Shown here piece by piece: positions 35,394 through 44,534 of a DNA stretch of 64,000 nucleotides; within the stretch, counting starts at the first letter, position 1, and every line of letters begins with the position of its first letter. A program made the translations under genes and the position numbers. The notes below the pieces were generated by a model. That model had not been told where the DNA came from and searched no databases. It saw nothing but the letters and a program-made list of their open reading frames with translations. This DNA is from Actinoalloteichus hoggarensis (GTDB taxonomy: Bacteria; Actinomycetota; Actinomycetes; Mycobacteriales; Pseudonocardiaceae): assembly GCF_002234535.1 (NCBI RefSeq), contig NZ_CP022521.1:4588001-4652000 (forward strand), given 5' to 3'.

Positions 35394-36494
35394 GTGAACC
35401 GGCTGTGGGACGGCGCACGGGCGGCCGGGCGGTGGTCGTCACGGGCGATCCACGAGCGTGGTGCGGAGCGCTCGGCGCTGACTCAGGCGGCCAAGGCGGC
35501 ACTCGCCGCCGTGCTGGCCTGGTTGATCGCGGCGGAGATCCTGGAACTGCCTCAGCCGTTCCTCGCGCCCTACACGGCCGTCTTCCTGGTGGAGACCACG
35601 GTGTACCGGTCGGTCTGGTCGGCCGCGCAGCAGACGGGTGCCGTGCTCGGCGGAATCCTGCTCGCGATGGCCGTGGACACGGTGATACCGGTGCAGGCCG
35701 CCGCGATCGGGGTGGCGGTGCTGGTCGGCCTGATACTCGGCCGATGGCGTGGCTTCGGCACCAGCGGCGTCTGGGTCGCCGTCACGGCGTTGCTGCTACT
35801 CGGCTACGGCAGCGCGGACGACATGCTGCTCCTCGCGGACCGGCTCCTGGAGGTGCTGATCGGCGCCGTCCTCGGGGTGACGATCAACGCCCTGATCGTG
35901 CCGCCGGTGTACATGAAGGACCCGGCGGCGGCCGTGGGCCGGGTCGTCGAGGAGTTGACCGGCCTGCTCCGTGACATCGCGACGACCCTGCGTGCCGAGG
36001 GCCTGCCCGACCATGCACAGGAGTGGCTCGAGCGGATTCGCAGTCTGGAGACGACGATCCGCCGCGCCGAGGAGGCGACCGGCTGGGCACGGGAGAGCAT
36101 CCGATTCAACCCGCGCCGCCGCCGACACGCCGTCGCCGCGGATCGGTGGCGGCTGCTCCTGGTCCGGCTGCGATCGGCGTGGCCGCATGTCGGTCAGCTC
36201 GCCGAGTCGGTGCACACCACCAGCTACGAGCGGCAGCCGTTCCGCTACCCGGACATGACGGCCAGGACGATGCTCGCCGACCTGGTCGACGCCACCGCGG
36301 ACCTCGTCGACGCCCGGTCGGAGTCCGTCGACCGGCCGGTGGAGCTGCGGAGGATCACCGAACGCGGACAGGCCGCGGCGGATCGACTGCGCGGCCTCTG
36401 CGAGCCCGACGGGCCGGACGGGCCGTCGCCGCGCATCGGGCTGGCATCGCTGCTCCTGCCCGCGATGAAGGCCTTCGACCAGGTCGCCGACTGA
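35394..36494 (+). CDS. Aromatic acid exporter family (FUSC/ArAE-like) membrane protein
   Basis: 366 residues from GTG 35394 (GGGAGG at 5 nt); ATG 35373 is an in-frame alternative. The first about 150 residues hold five or six membrane helices, beginning ALTQAAKAALAAVLAWLIA and including FLAPYTAVFLVETTVYRSVWSAAQQTGAVLGG, the conserved core of the FUSC/ArAE superfamily, then VLIGAVLGVTINALIVPP. The C-terminal 200 residues are a cytoplasmic helical domain. Members such as AaeB export aromatic acids; this single-unit form is common in actinobacteria. The substrate is not known. Confidence 0.85.
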   Translation: MNRLWDGARAAGRWSSRAIHERGAERSALTQAAKAALAAVLAWLIAAEILELPQPFLAPYTAVFLVETTVYRSVWSAAQQTGAVLGGILLAMAVDTVIPVQAAAIGVAVLVGLILGRWRGFGTSGVWVAVTALLLLGYGSADDMLLLADRLLEVLIGAVLGVTINALIVPPVYMKDPAAAVGRVVEELTGLLRDIATTLRAEGLPDHAQEWLERIRSLETTIRRAEEATGWARESIRFNPRRRRHAVAADRWRLLLVRLRSAWPHVGQLAESVHTTSYERQPFRYPDMTARTMLADLVDATADLVDARSESVDRPVELRRITERGQAAADRLRGLCEPDGPDGPSPRIGLASLLLPAMKAFDQVAD

Positions 36495-36909
36495 TCTTCG
36501 TCTCCGGGTGTCCGACGACCCTTTTCGGCGGCCGTCGCCGGTGGAGCGCCCGCCACGAGCGTCGGGCGGCCGCGTCGACGCCGCGCGTCGTGGCACGCTG
36601 CCCGCGCCGGTGCGGCGGAGTCCCCGAACCGGCGCACCGGTCGATCGCCGAGACCACTCCCGAGTCCCGCACGAGGCGGCGCCCGCCGCGCGGTTCGGGC
36701 GCTCCATCGTGCCGCCCGACCCGGCGTCGGACCCGGCCGCTGATCCACGGCGCACCGTCCGTCGCCTGCCGCGCCAGAACACCGTGCCGTGATGACGAAC
36801 CGGTGATTCGCGGATGCCGCGGATGCGACCATGCCAGGGCCGCGCCGTACTCGGCAGGTCGGGCGATCCGCGCAGCCGACGCGACACAGCAGATCGACGG
36901 GTCGGAGGA
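36495..36909. other. Intergenic region, nothing recognised
   Basis: About 415 bp between two plus-strand genes. It should contain the methyltransferase promoter. No terminator hairpin or RNA seen. Confidence 0.35.
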
Positions 36910-37692
36910 ATGGCGAAGGACAGGGCCGCGGACGCCGATTCCGTGCTCCGGCGCCTGTACGAGGCGGGCGACGAGGACGCCCGCATGGCGGCCGCCCAGA
37001 ACGAGGTGGAATGGCGACGCACCGGTGAAGTGCCGCGGCGATGGCTGCCCGACCCGCCCGCCCGGCTTCTCGACGTCGGCGGCGCCTCCGGACGATACAC
37101 CGAATGGCTGATCCGGCTCGGTTACGAGGTCTCGATCGTCGATCTCGTCGCCAGGCACGTCGACCAGGCCCGGGCCCGCGGGATCTCGGCGAAGATCGGC
37201 GATGCCCGTGACCTGACGCACGCGGCCGACTCGGTGGACGTCGTGCTCCTCATGGGCCCGCTCTACCATCTGCCGTCCGCAGCCGATCGTGCTCGCGCCC
37301 TGTCCGAGGCCGTGCGCGTGTGCCGAGGCGGCGGTCAGATCATCGTGGCGGCGATGTCCCGCTGGGCGAAGCCCGCCGTCCGCGCCGCCAGGGGCGGACT
37401 CCACGACGTGGAGATCCGACGACACCTGGCGGCGATCCTGCGCACCGGGCGGGACGTGGCAGGCAGCGACTTCGATCGGGTGTCCTACAACCACGATCCC
37501 GGCGAGCTGGTCACGGAACTGGAGACCGCCGGCCTCCGCGACGTCGAGATCCTCGGGGTGGAGGGGCCGCTGGGAGCCGCGGCCCGAGTGGACACCCGTC
37601 TCAACGACTATGCGTTGCGGACCGCCCGCATCGCGGAGTCACTCGCCCCGCATCTCTCCATTCACCTGCTCGGCCGGGGCCGCGCCGACTGA
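36910..37692 (+). CDS. Class I SAM-dependent methyltransferase
   Basis: 260 residues. SAM-binding motif I is RLLDVGGASGRYTEWLIRLGYEV (near 50-70), motif II VSIVDLVARHVDQAR, and the post-II strand DVVLLMGPLYHLPSAADRARALSEAVRVCRGGGQII matches a UbiE/Methyltransf_11-type fold. The conserved GPLYHL is typical of a clade of actinobacterial and firmicute methyltransferases of unknown substrate. ATG 36910 sits almost touching GGAGGA, which is too close for ideal initiation; a start slightly downstream (GTG 36942) is possible but would cut the N-terminal helix. Confidence 0.85.
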   Translation: MAKDRAADADSVLRRLYEAGDEDARMAAAQNEVEWRRTGEVPRRWLPDPPARLLDVGGASGRYTEWLIRLGYEVSIVDLVARHVDQARARGISAKIGDARDLTHAADSVDVVLLMGPLYHLPSAADRARALSEAVRVCRGGGQIIVAAMSRWAKPAVRAARGGLHDVEIRRHLAAILRTGRDVAGSDFDRVSYNHDPGELVTELETAGLRDVEILGVEGPLGAAARVDTRLNDYALRTARIAESLAPHLSIHLLGRGRAD

Positions 37693-37987
37693 CGTATCGA
37701 CGGCGGCGGGCGGAGCCGAGGGCCGCCGACGGAGCCACCTCGGCGAACACTCGACGAGGCAGGCGACCGGTTCCGTGCCGAGACGGGGAGCATCGCGACG
37801 GGCGAGGGTCGGATCGGGCGGGGTGCCACCGCCGCCGTGACTCTCCCCCCAACCCGAACCCGAACTCCAACCCGAATCGATCGCGGTCCCGGAGACCGGC
37901 CCCGGACGTGATCCCGCGCCGCGACGGCGACGCCGCGACACGGCGGGCCCGGCACCTGGTCGACCGCGGCAGTCCCTGCCGCCGAGA

Positions 37988-38638
37988 TCAGCTCGATGCC
38001 GCGCTCCGGCGATATCGGCGCTGACGACACGCCTGCGAACAGTACTTCCGCGGTCTGCCGCGTGCCGTCGTCGCGAGGGCGTCTCCGCACACCGCGCAGC
38101 GCGCCTGGCCCGCACCGTCTTCGTCACGCCGCCTCGTCTTTTCGTCACGAACGGCGTCGCTGCCGCGCGGACGGAGAGACCTGGCCGCCGCGACCAGACC
38201 GTCGCCCACCGCGACGTCGCCCACCGGCGTGTGCTCCGCGAGTTCGCCTGCGAGGTGCGTGCACTCGGCGACGACGTCGTCATCGGGACACCGCAGCAGG
38301 TGAAGCAGGTAGTCGCGCGCATTCCGCAGCCTGCGCAGCTCGCCGTCGAGACGCGCCACCTGACTGCTCACGTTCTCCTGCCAGTCCTTGCCCGCCTGAC
38401 CTGTGGTGACGGAGGCGGCCTGCGACAGCGGCATGGCACCGGTGAGGCAGCACAGGTAGGCGACGCCGACCCGGCGCAGCGCCTGCTCGTCGTAGACGCG
38501 CCGTCCGTTCACCCTCGGCGGGGCGGGGAGCAGCCCCGTCTTCTCCCACCAGCGCAGCGTGGACGGTGCGATGTCGAACAGCGCCGCAGCCTGGCCGATC
38601 GAGGCACCGACGTGAACGCCCATGTCGTCATTTGACAT
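37988..38638 (-). CDS. MerR-family regulator with C-terminal zinc-finger-like module
   Basis: 216 residues from ATG 38638 (GAAGGCGACTTG upstream). The N-terminus is a MerR HTH: SIGQAAALFDIAPSTLRWWEKTGLLPAP..NGRRVYDEQALRRVG. A coiled dimerisation helix follows (LDGELRRLRNARDYLLHLL). The C-terminus adds CAVCGDALATTARGRPRKYCSQACRQRRYR, a four-Cys motif that resembles a small zinc ribbon found in other actinobacterial DNA-associated proteins; it may bind a metal or DNA. It is divergent from the ABC exporter operon with 126 bp between starts, and most likely controls it. Confidence 0.85.
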   Translation of the reverse strand: MSNDDMGVHVGASIGQAAALFDIAPSTLRWWEKTGLLPAPPRVNGRRVYDEQALRRVGVAYLCCLTGAMPLSQAASVTTGQAGKDWQENVSSQVARLDGELRRLRNARDYLLHLLRCPDDDVVAECTHLAGELAEHTPVGDVAVGDGLVAAARSLRPRGSDAVRDEKTRRRDEDGAGQARCAVCGDALATTARGRPRKYCSQACRQRRYRRSAASS

Positions 38639-38662
38639 CAAGTCGCCTTCACATCGCAAGAT

Positions 38663-38681
38663 CAGGTTAGGCAGGCCTTAC
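38663..38681. promoter_or_regulatory. Iron-box-like (DtxR/IdeR) site
   Basis: TCAGGTTAGGCAGGCCTTA matches 14 of 19 positions of the DtxR/IdeR/DmdR consensus TTAGGTTAGSCTAACCTAA. It lies between the divergent MerR and ABC exporter genes, 84 bp upstream of the exporter start and 25 bp upstream of the MerR start, a place where binding could block both promoters. The match is good on the left arm and weaker in the centre. Confidence 0.55.
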
Positions 38682-38764
38682 CACGTGGGTGGGCGAGCCG
38701 ATGACGGAGACGAGAGCACCCGGCCACCGGATCGGGTGAGTACCGGACCAGGAGGTTCCACGGC

Positions 38765-40579
38765 GTGAACGCGACCGCTACCAGACAGGCGGCCCCGCCG
38801 TCTCCTGAGGAGATCGATCCCGCGACGACAGACGGCGCCGCCTCCTTGCCGAGGGCAGGCGCGCTGGCCCGCCTGCTGGGGCCGGTCCGAGGACATCTCG
38901 TGGGGTGCGGAGTCCTCTCGGCGCTCGCCGCGGGCGCCGGCTCCGTCCCGTACATCGCGGCCGCCGAGGTCGCCAGGCTCCTCGCGACCGACGGGACCTC
39001 CGCCGACCCGGCCACGATCTGGCGGTGGGTGATCCTCGGTGCGGCCGGGGCCGTCGGTCGCCTGCTCCTCGTGTTCTCCTCGTCCCGCCTCGGCCATTTC
39101 GCCGACGCCCGAATCCTCCACGAGCTGCGACGACGGATGGTCCGCAGCCTGGGCTCGGTGCCGCTCGGATGGTTCCGCGACCGAGGGTCCGGGCAGATCA
39201 AACGTCGTCTCACCAACGATCTCGAGGAGATGCACCAGCTCATCGCGCACTCCCTCGGCGAGATCGTCGGAGCCGCCACGGCCGTCACGGTGGGGCTCGC
39301 CTACCTGTTCTTCGTCGACTGGCGGATGGCGCTCGTGACGGCGGGCGCCCTCGCCGCGCTGGGCATCAGCTACCGAACGGCCATGCGCTCGATGACGAGC
39401 CATATGAACAGGCTGCTGGCGGCCGAGGGACGCATCGGCACCGCCAGCGTCGAGTACGCGGACGGCGTCAGCGTCGTCAAGGCCTTCGGAACGGACGGGC
39501 AGGCCCTGCGTCGCTTCACCGCCGCGGTCGACGAGCACACCGCCGCGCTGGCGGCCTGGGCCGCCGAGACCCGGTACAGCACGGCCGCCGCACGACTCCT
39601 CGCCTCCGAGATGACCCTGCTCGCCATCCTGGCGGCGGTAGGCCTCGCCCTCGTCGACGCCGGCTCGCTGTCGTTCGCCTCGCTGCTGCCGTTCCTCATC
39701 GTCGGCATCGGGCTCCCGACGTCGATCAACCCCGCCATCCACGGTTCACACGGTCTGCGCAAGGGACGTGCCGCGGCACAGAACATCGAGTCCCTGCTGA
39801 CCTGGCCCCCGCTGCCCGAGCCCCGTGAACCGCGGTCACCGCACGGCCACGAAGTCGAGTTCGACGGAGTCTCCTTCTCCTACGACGGGGACGTCATGGC
39901 GGTCGACGATCTCAGCGCGGTCTGCGAACCCGGCACCGTCACGGCGATCGTGGGCCCGTCGGGCGCGGGCAAGTCGACCCTCGCCGGTCTCATCCCGCGG
40001 TTCTACGACGTCACCCGCGGTGCGATCCGCCTCGGCGGGGTCGACGTCCGCGCGATGGACGAGCGCACCCTGCTCTCGTCGATCACGCTGGTGTTCCAGG
40101 ACGTGATGCTCGTGCGGGACACCATCGCCGAGAACATCCGCATCGCCGCTCCCGGTGCCAGCGACGAGAACGTCCGGGCCGCGGCCCGCGCGGCGCGGAT
40201 CGACGACGTCATCGAGCGGCTCCCCCACGGCTACGACACCGTGCTCGGCGACGACACCGGACTCTCCGGCGGAGAACGTCAACGGCTCACGATCGCCCGC
40301 GCGATCCTCTCCGACGCGCCCGTCATCGTGCTGGACGAGGCCACCGCCTCCCTGGACCCGGACAACGAGACCGCCGTGCAACGGGCACTGTCGCACCTGG
40401 TCCGAGGAAAGACCGTCATCGTCATCGCCCATCGGCTGCGCACCATCGCCGACGCCGATCAGATCCTCGTCCTCGATCGGGGGCGCCTCGTCGAGAAGGG
40501 ACGGCATTCGACGCTGCTCGCCGAACGCGGTCTCTACGCCCGACTCTGGCAGGCCCAGACCGCGGGTGGCACGCCATGA
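38765..40579 (+). CDS. ABC transporter, fused permease-ATPase (first of a pair)
   Basis: 604 residues, GTG start. Six membrane helices in residues 35-330 (type I exporter fold), with the coupling-helix region RMVRSLGSVPLGWFRDRGSGQIKRRLTNDLEEM. The ATPase domain has Walker A GPSGAGKST near 398, signature LSGGERQR near 500, Walker B VIVLDEATASLD near 520 and the H-loop IVIAHRL. With the second exporter gene it would form a heterodimer. Pairs of this type next to iron boxes include IrtAB- and YbtPQ-like siderophore transporters, so a siderophore role is a reasonable inference. It overlaps the small next gene by ATGA. Confidence 0.88.
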   Translation: MNATATRQAAPPSPEEIDPATTDGAASLPRAGALARLLGPVRGHLVGCGVLSALAAGAGSVPYIAAAEVARLLATDGTSADPATIWRWVILGAAGAVGRLLLVFSSSRLGHFADARILHELRRRMVRSLGSVPLGWFRDRGSGQIKRRLTNDLEEMHQLIAHSLGEIVGAATAVTVGLAYLFFVDWRMALVTAGALAALGISYRTAMRSMTSHMNRLLAAEGRIGTASVEYADGVSVVKAFGTDGQALRRFTAAVDEHTAALAAWAAETRYSTAAARLLASEMTLLAILAAVGLALVDAGSLSFASLLPFLIVGIGLPTSINPAIHGSHGLRKGRAAAQNIESLLTWPPLPEPREPRSPHGHEVEFDGVSFSYDGDVMAVDDLSAVCEPGTVTAIVGPSGAGKSTLAGLIPRFYDVTRGAIRLGGVDVRAMDERTLLSSITLVFQDVMLVRDTIAENIRIAAPGASDENVRAAARAARIDDVIERLPHGYDTVLGDDTGLSGGERQRLTIARAILSDAPVIVLDEATASLDPDNETAVQRALSHLVRGKTVIVIAHRLRTIADADQILVLDRGRLVEKGRHSTLLAERGLYARLWQAQTAGGTP

Positions 40580-40866
40580 CCTGTCGTCGCCCGTTCGCCG
40601 TCCTCCCGCGATTCCGCGACACGTCGCTGCTCGTCCTGCCCGGCAGATCGGCCGCGCTCCCGCTCCGGGAGGCGCTCCGCACCGTCGACCGCGGCATCAC
40701 GGTCGCGACCTTCGGCGGGAACGCCGGGCCGGCCACCTTCCAGAACCCGGTCGCCGTCTACGACGACGGCCTGCTCATCGAGGCAGGAGCCGTCGCCCGA
40801 CTCGTGCACGGCGACGGCCCCTACGCCACGCTCCACCGGGAATGGCTCCGAGGAGAGACCCCGTGA
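40576..40866 (+). CDS. Small protein between the two ABC exporter genes
   Basis: 96 residues, coupled to both neighbours by overlaps (ATGA at its start, GTGA at its end), so it is very likely translated. The C-terminal half, VAVYDDGLLIEAGAVARLVHGDGPYATLHREWLRG, resembles the tail of an ABC ATPase after the H-loop (the V-x-DxGx-I-EAG ... DGPYxxLH pattern). The N-terminal half has no recognised domain. It may be the remnant of a third exporter gene kept for coupling, or an accessory peptide. No membrane segment or signal is evident. Confidence 0.6.
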   Translation: MTCRRPFAVLPRFRDTSLLVLPGRSAALPLREALRTVDRGITVATFGGNAGPATFQNPVAVYDDGLLIEAGAVARLVHGDGPYATLHREWLRGETP

Positions 40867-42614
40867 TCCGTCATCTTCACGCGCTCGTCCCCCACCCGCG
40901 TCTGACCCTGCGTCTCGGCGCGCTCACCGCCGTCCAGGCGATCCTCCAAGGCCTTCTGCTGGGCACGCTCGCGCCCATCCTGACCGCGCTCATGCGACCG
41001 GAGCCGGACTTCGATTCGGCGCTGCCGTGGCTGCTCGCCGCCGGTCTGGGAACCGTCGCCTACGGTGTGCTCACCGTCATCGCGACGCCCATCGGGTTCA
41101 CCGCCGCCTCGGAGGTCGCCGGACAGCTGCGGAACCGGGTCATGCAGCACGCGATCGCCCTCCCGAGCGGATGGTTCACCCCGGAGAACAAGGCGCGGCT
41201 GGCGCGCACGCTCACCGCCGACGCGGGCAACATCGGTCAGCTGGCCGTGAGCACCGGCGGTCCCGCGCTCACCGCCGTGCTCACGCCCGCGACCATCGTG
41301 CTGGTCACCGCGACGGTCGACTGGCGCGTCGCACTCCTGCTGGCGGCGACGATGCCCGTGGCCTTCCTGGCGTTGCGGCGCGCGGGCCGCGTCTCGTCCG
41401 ACGTGGAACGAGAACTCGAGAACGCGGCGATGCACATCGCGGGCCGTGCGATCGAGGTCGGCCAGGCACAACCCGTGCTGCGGGCGGCCGGCCTCGGCAG
41501 ATCCGGCACGCCGTCCCTGCGCGCGGCGCTGGCGGGGCATCGGGACGTCTACGAGCGGGGCCTGCGCCGGGCCATGGTCCCCGACCTGACGTACACCGCC
41601 GTCGTCCTGGCGGGATTCGTCGCCACCGTCGTCCTGTGCGTCTGGCTGTTCGTCACCGGCCGGGTCGGCGCCCCCGAGACCATCGCCCTGCTCATCCTGA
41701 CGGTGCGGTTCCTCGAACCGCTGAGCAGCCTGATCGAGCTGATCGGCGCGCTGCACGCCATGGACAACGCCGTCACACGGGTTCAGGAGATCCTGTCCGC
41801 GAAGCCCCTCCCCTCCCCCGCCCATCCCGTCGGCGACCACACCGCCGACGACGTGACGTTCACCGGCGTCTCGTTCGCCTACCCGGGAAGCAGAAGCCGG
41901 GCGATCACCGAGGCGTCGTTCTCCTGTCCCGCGGGCAGCACCACGGCGTTGATCGGTCCCTCGGGTTCGGGGAAGACCACCGTGACGCGGCTGCTCGCCC
42001 GATTCTTCGACGTCGACGAGGGTTCGATCACGATCGGCGGCGTCGACGTCCGGGAGTTCGATCCCGGCTGTCTCCGGGAGCGGATCGCCCTGGTCTTCCA
42101 GGACGTCTACCTGTTCGACGACACCATCGAGGCGAATCTCCGGCTCGCACGTCCCGACGCCACGGCACGCGAACTGGCGGACGCGGCGGCGGCGGCGCGG
42201 CTCGACGAGGTGATCGAGCGGCTGCCCGCGGGCTGGCACACCCGGGTCGGCGAGGGCGGCTCGAAACTCTCGGGTGGTGAACGCCAGCGGGTGTCCATCG
42301 CGAGGGCCTTCCTCAAGGGGTCGCCGATCGTCGTCATCGACGAGGCGGCGTCGGCGCTCGATCCGGAGAACGAGCGTGCCGTCGGCGACGCGATCCGACG
42401 CATCGCCGAGGACCCGGCGCGCACGGTGATCGTCATCGCGCACCGACCCGCCACCCTCGAGTCGGCCGACCAGGTCATCGCACTCGACCAAGGCCGCGTG
42501 GTGGAGGACGACAGCCCCGAACGGCTCCGCGACACCGGCGGCCTGTACTCACGACTGCACGACCAGTACACCGCGGCGAGCTCCTGGCGGATCGCGGGCG
42601 CCGGCCGACGGTGA
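40863..42614 (+). CDS. ABC transporter, fused permease-ATPase (second of a pair)
   Basis: 583 residues from GTG 40863, overlapping the previous stop as GTGA; the frame is open further upstream but that part duplicates the coding space of the neighbours. Membrane domain at 10-300 with GWFTPENKARLARTLTADAGNIG as the coupling region. ATPase domain: Walker A GPSGSGKTT near 367, LSGGERQR near 470, Walker B VVIDEAASALD near 490, H-loop VIVIAHRP. The substitution of AxSALD for ATSALD after Walker B leaves the catalytic Glu intact. It forms the likely heterodimer partner of the first exporter gene. A hairpin terminator follows. Confidence 0.88.
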   Translation: MIRHLHALVPHPRLTLRLGALTAVQAILQGLLLGTLAPILTALMRPEPDFDSALPWLLAAGLGTVAYGVLTVIATPIGFTAASEVAGQLRNRVMQHAIALPSGWFTPENKARLARTLTADAGNIGQLAVSTGGPALTAVLTPATIVLVTATVDWRVALLLAATMPVAFLALRRAGRVSSDVERELENAAMHIAGRAIEVGQAQPVLRAAGLGRSGTPSLRAALAGHRDVYERGLRRAMVPDLTYTAVVLAGFVATVVLCVWLFVTGRVGAPETIALLILTVRFLEPLSSLIELIGALHAMDNAVTRVQEILSAKPLPSPAHPVGDHTADDVTFTGVSFAYPGSRSRAITEASFSCPAGSTTALIGPSGSGKTTVTRLLARFFDVDEGSITIGGVDVREFDPGCLRERIALVFQDVYLFDDTIEANLRLARPDATARELADAAAAARLDEVIERLPAGWHTRVGEGGSKLSGGERQRVSIARAFLKGSPIVVIDEAASALDPENERAVGDAIRRIAEDPARTVIVIAHRPATLESADQVIALDQGRVVEDDSPERLRDTGGLYSRLHDQYTAASSWRIAGAGRR

Positions 42615-42623
42615 CCACGTCGA

Positions 42624-42648
42624 GGCGGGCGGTTCCGCGCCGCCCGCC
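42624..42648 (+). terminator. Hairpin terminator of the ABC exporter operon
   Basis: Perfect inverted repeat GGCGGGCGG / CCGCCCGCC with a 7-nt loop, 9 bp after the last stop codon. Confidence 0.75.
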
Positions 42649-43117
42649 ATGGGGCGGGCCTCCGTTCTGCCGAGATCATCGGATCTCGAACGTGCTGGGG
42701 CTGCCCGCCGCGGAGAGGGTGCGGACAGGATGAGACCGCCCGGTGGCCGGGTGCCGCGGCCGAACGGCGAAGCCCTCTCCCAAAGGCGACCAGGACCGCT
42801 CGGCGTTCGGTGTCGATCCGGTCGCCGGTCCGGTGGGCTCCGGTGGTGCCGGTATCCGACGGACTTCGCCACGTGGGGCTTGCGAAGAGCCGTGCCGGTG
42901 CCACGAGATCCGCGACACCGGCACGAGCCTTCCTTGATCTTCCGCACGCGCACACCGGCTGACCGGAGCACAGCAGCGGCTCGGATCCACAGAGCACGGC
43001 CCAGGTTCGGTCGGCCGAGGGGCGAGCTCTGTCTCTCAGCCGTCATCCGAGATGAGGGCCGTCCTGCGCTGCCGCCGGTTCGAGACCGGGTCGGACGGAA
43101 TCAGCGGACGGATCGCC
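42649..43117. other. Intergenic region between convergent operons
   Basis: About 470 bp with no supportable gene on either strand. Apart from the exporter terminator at its left edge, nothing was recognised. Confidence 0.35.
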
Positions 43118-44116
43118 TCAGTGGTCGTCGACGACCACCGTTGCCGGGGCGGACTCGGCGACGATCGCGTCACCGTCGTACAACCGGACGATGATGTCGT
43201 CGCCGTGCACGTCCGGTCCCGCGGTGAAGCTGTAGACGGGTCCGGTCGCGCCTGGGATCAGACTCCATTCCTGGTCGGGGGCGGCCCTGGTGAACCACCG
43301 GTAGTCGGTGAGGTCCGTCTCCTGGCTGTAGGTCGCGGTCAGCGTCGCGACATCACCGGTGTGGTAGTGGTGCGCCATGCCGTCGATGACCAGAGCGGGG
43401 CCGGGAACGTCCGGATCCTCCGGTGTCTCGGGAGCCTCCCCTCCGACGGAGAAGCCGTAGGCCTCGATGCCGGACTCCACCTCGGTGCCGTCGGCCAGGA
43501 CGGCGTGGGCGTTGACCTCGATCGTGTAGTCACCGGGTTCGGAGAAACCCCAGTTCGCGTGCTCGTGGGTGTACGCGGCGGCCGCCTGGAAGGTGTCGGG
43601 CAGCCCGTCGCCGGAGTTGGCTTTGACGACGAGGCCGCCGAATCCCGACTGCCACAGCGCGAACTCACCCGGGCCCTCGACGGACCGGATCTCGAAACTC
43701 ACGCGGCTGCCCTCCGCGAGCAGACCGGCGGGCAGGCGTTCGGTCGCCCAGCCCTGGTACAGCTGTCCTGCCACCGGATTCTGCGGCAGCACCCAGACGT
43801 CCTGGCCCGCTTCGGCGAACCCGGGCAGTTCGACCGCGAGGTTCGCCGGTGCGGTGGCCGCGCTCGCGTCGGTGACCGCGAAGAGCACGTCCGCAGGCTC
43901 GCGGTCGACGGCGGGTGAGCCCGCGTTGGTTCCATCATGGACGAGCAGTCGCAGTGCGTCGTCCACGTACTGCACCTCGAACGCGTCCACGTGACCTTCG
44001 CTGAGGACGACTCGTTCCTGAGCCGCGGCTGAACCTGTGAGCAGCAGGCCGCCCGCCAGGGGCAGTCCGATGGCCGACACGAGCAGGCCGGCCCAGTATC
44101 GCTTATGCCTTCGCAT
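43118..44116 (-). CDS. Secreted choice-of-anchor M (TIGR03769-type) repeat protein
   Basis: 332 residues from ATG 44116 (GAGAGGA upstream). Signal peptide RRHKRYWAGLLVSAIGLPLAGGLLLTGSAAAQ, cleavage near 33. The anchored-repeat domain follows: VVLSEGHVDAFEVQYVDDALRLLVHDGT, VWVLPQNPVAGQLYQGWATE, and the hallmark HEHANWGFSEPGDYTIEV with its His residues. An Ig-like domain ends the protein (about 240-332). There is no LAxTG or C-terminal membrane helix, so it is released or bound non-covalently. It lies downstream of the zinc ABC genes, 418 bp away, and is probably a zinc-binding accessory. Confidence 0.82.
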   Translation of the reverse strand: MRRHKRYWAGLLVSAIGLPLAGGLLLTGSAAAQERVVLSEGHVDAFEVQYVDDALRLLVHDGTNAGSPAVDREPADVLFAVTDASAATAPANLAVELPGFAEAGQDVWVLPQNPVAGQLYQGWATERLPAGLLAEGSRVSFEIRSVEGPGEFALWQSGFGGLVVKANSGDGLPDTFQAAAAYTHEHANWGFSEPGDYTIEVNAHAVLADGTEVESGIEAYGFSVGGEAPETPEDPDVPGPALVIDGMAHHYHTGDVATLTATYSQETDLTDYRWFTRAAPDQEWSLIPGATGPVYSFTAGPDVHGDDIIVRLYDGDAIVAESAPATVVVDDH

Positions 44117-44534
44117 AGGATCCTCTCCTGATTCTTCGTCAGCTGATCCTCTGTATGGAACCCGTCTGACAACAGCTGCGGACGAGTCGAGCGGGAAGCC
44201 CTCCATTTCGACGCCAGATCGAGAATCGACGCGAACAGAGCGTGGTTCCACGAGAAACGGAATCTTCTCCGCCAGGCTAATGAATCGGAGGAAAACCGAC
44301 AACAGCCCACCAGGAGATTCCATGATGAATCAGATCACAGCCATGTATCCGTTCAGTCATATATCGATATCGCGATTTCGCCATGAATTGCACGGTCGCG
44401 ATCCGCGGCCACCTGTGGCTCGTCATGCGGACCGGTTCGTCCCGGTCTTCGGCGGTGTGGACACGCGTACGGCGTGATGGTCGTGTCGGATCGGCTCGTC
44501 GGAGTCGACTCGCGGCGGCGTTCCGCGAACCCGG
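44117..44534. other. Intergenic region, AT-rich centre
   Basis: About 420 bp between two minus-strand genes. The part 44300-44400 is unusually AT-rich, with TCATATATCGATATCGCGAT near 44359, and is a good place for the promoter of the repeat protein. I looked for a second Zur box here and found none of good quality. Confidence 0.4.

Noticed and set aside
44340-44400. AT-rich palindrome-like stretch as a second Zur box
   Set aside because: It does not match the TGAAAA...TTTTCA core; kept only as a likely promoter area.
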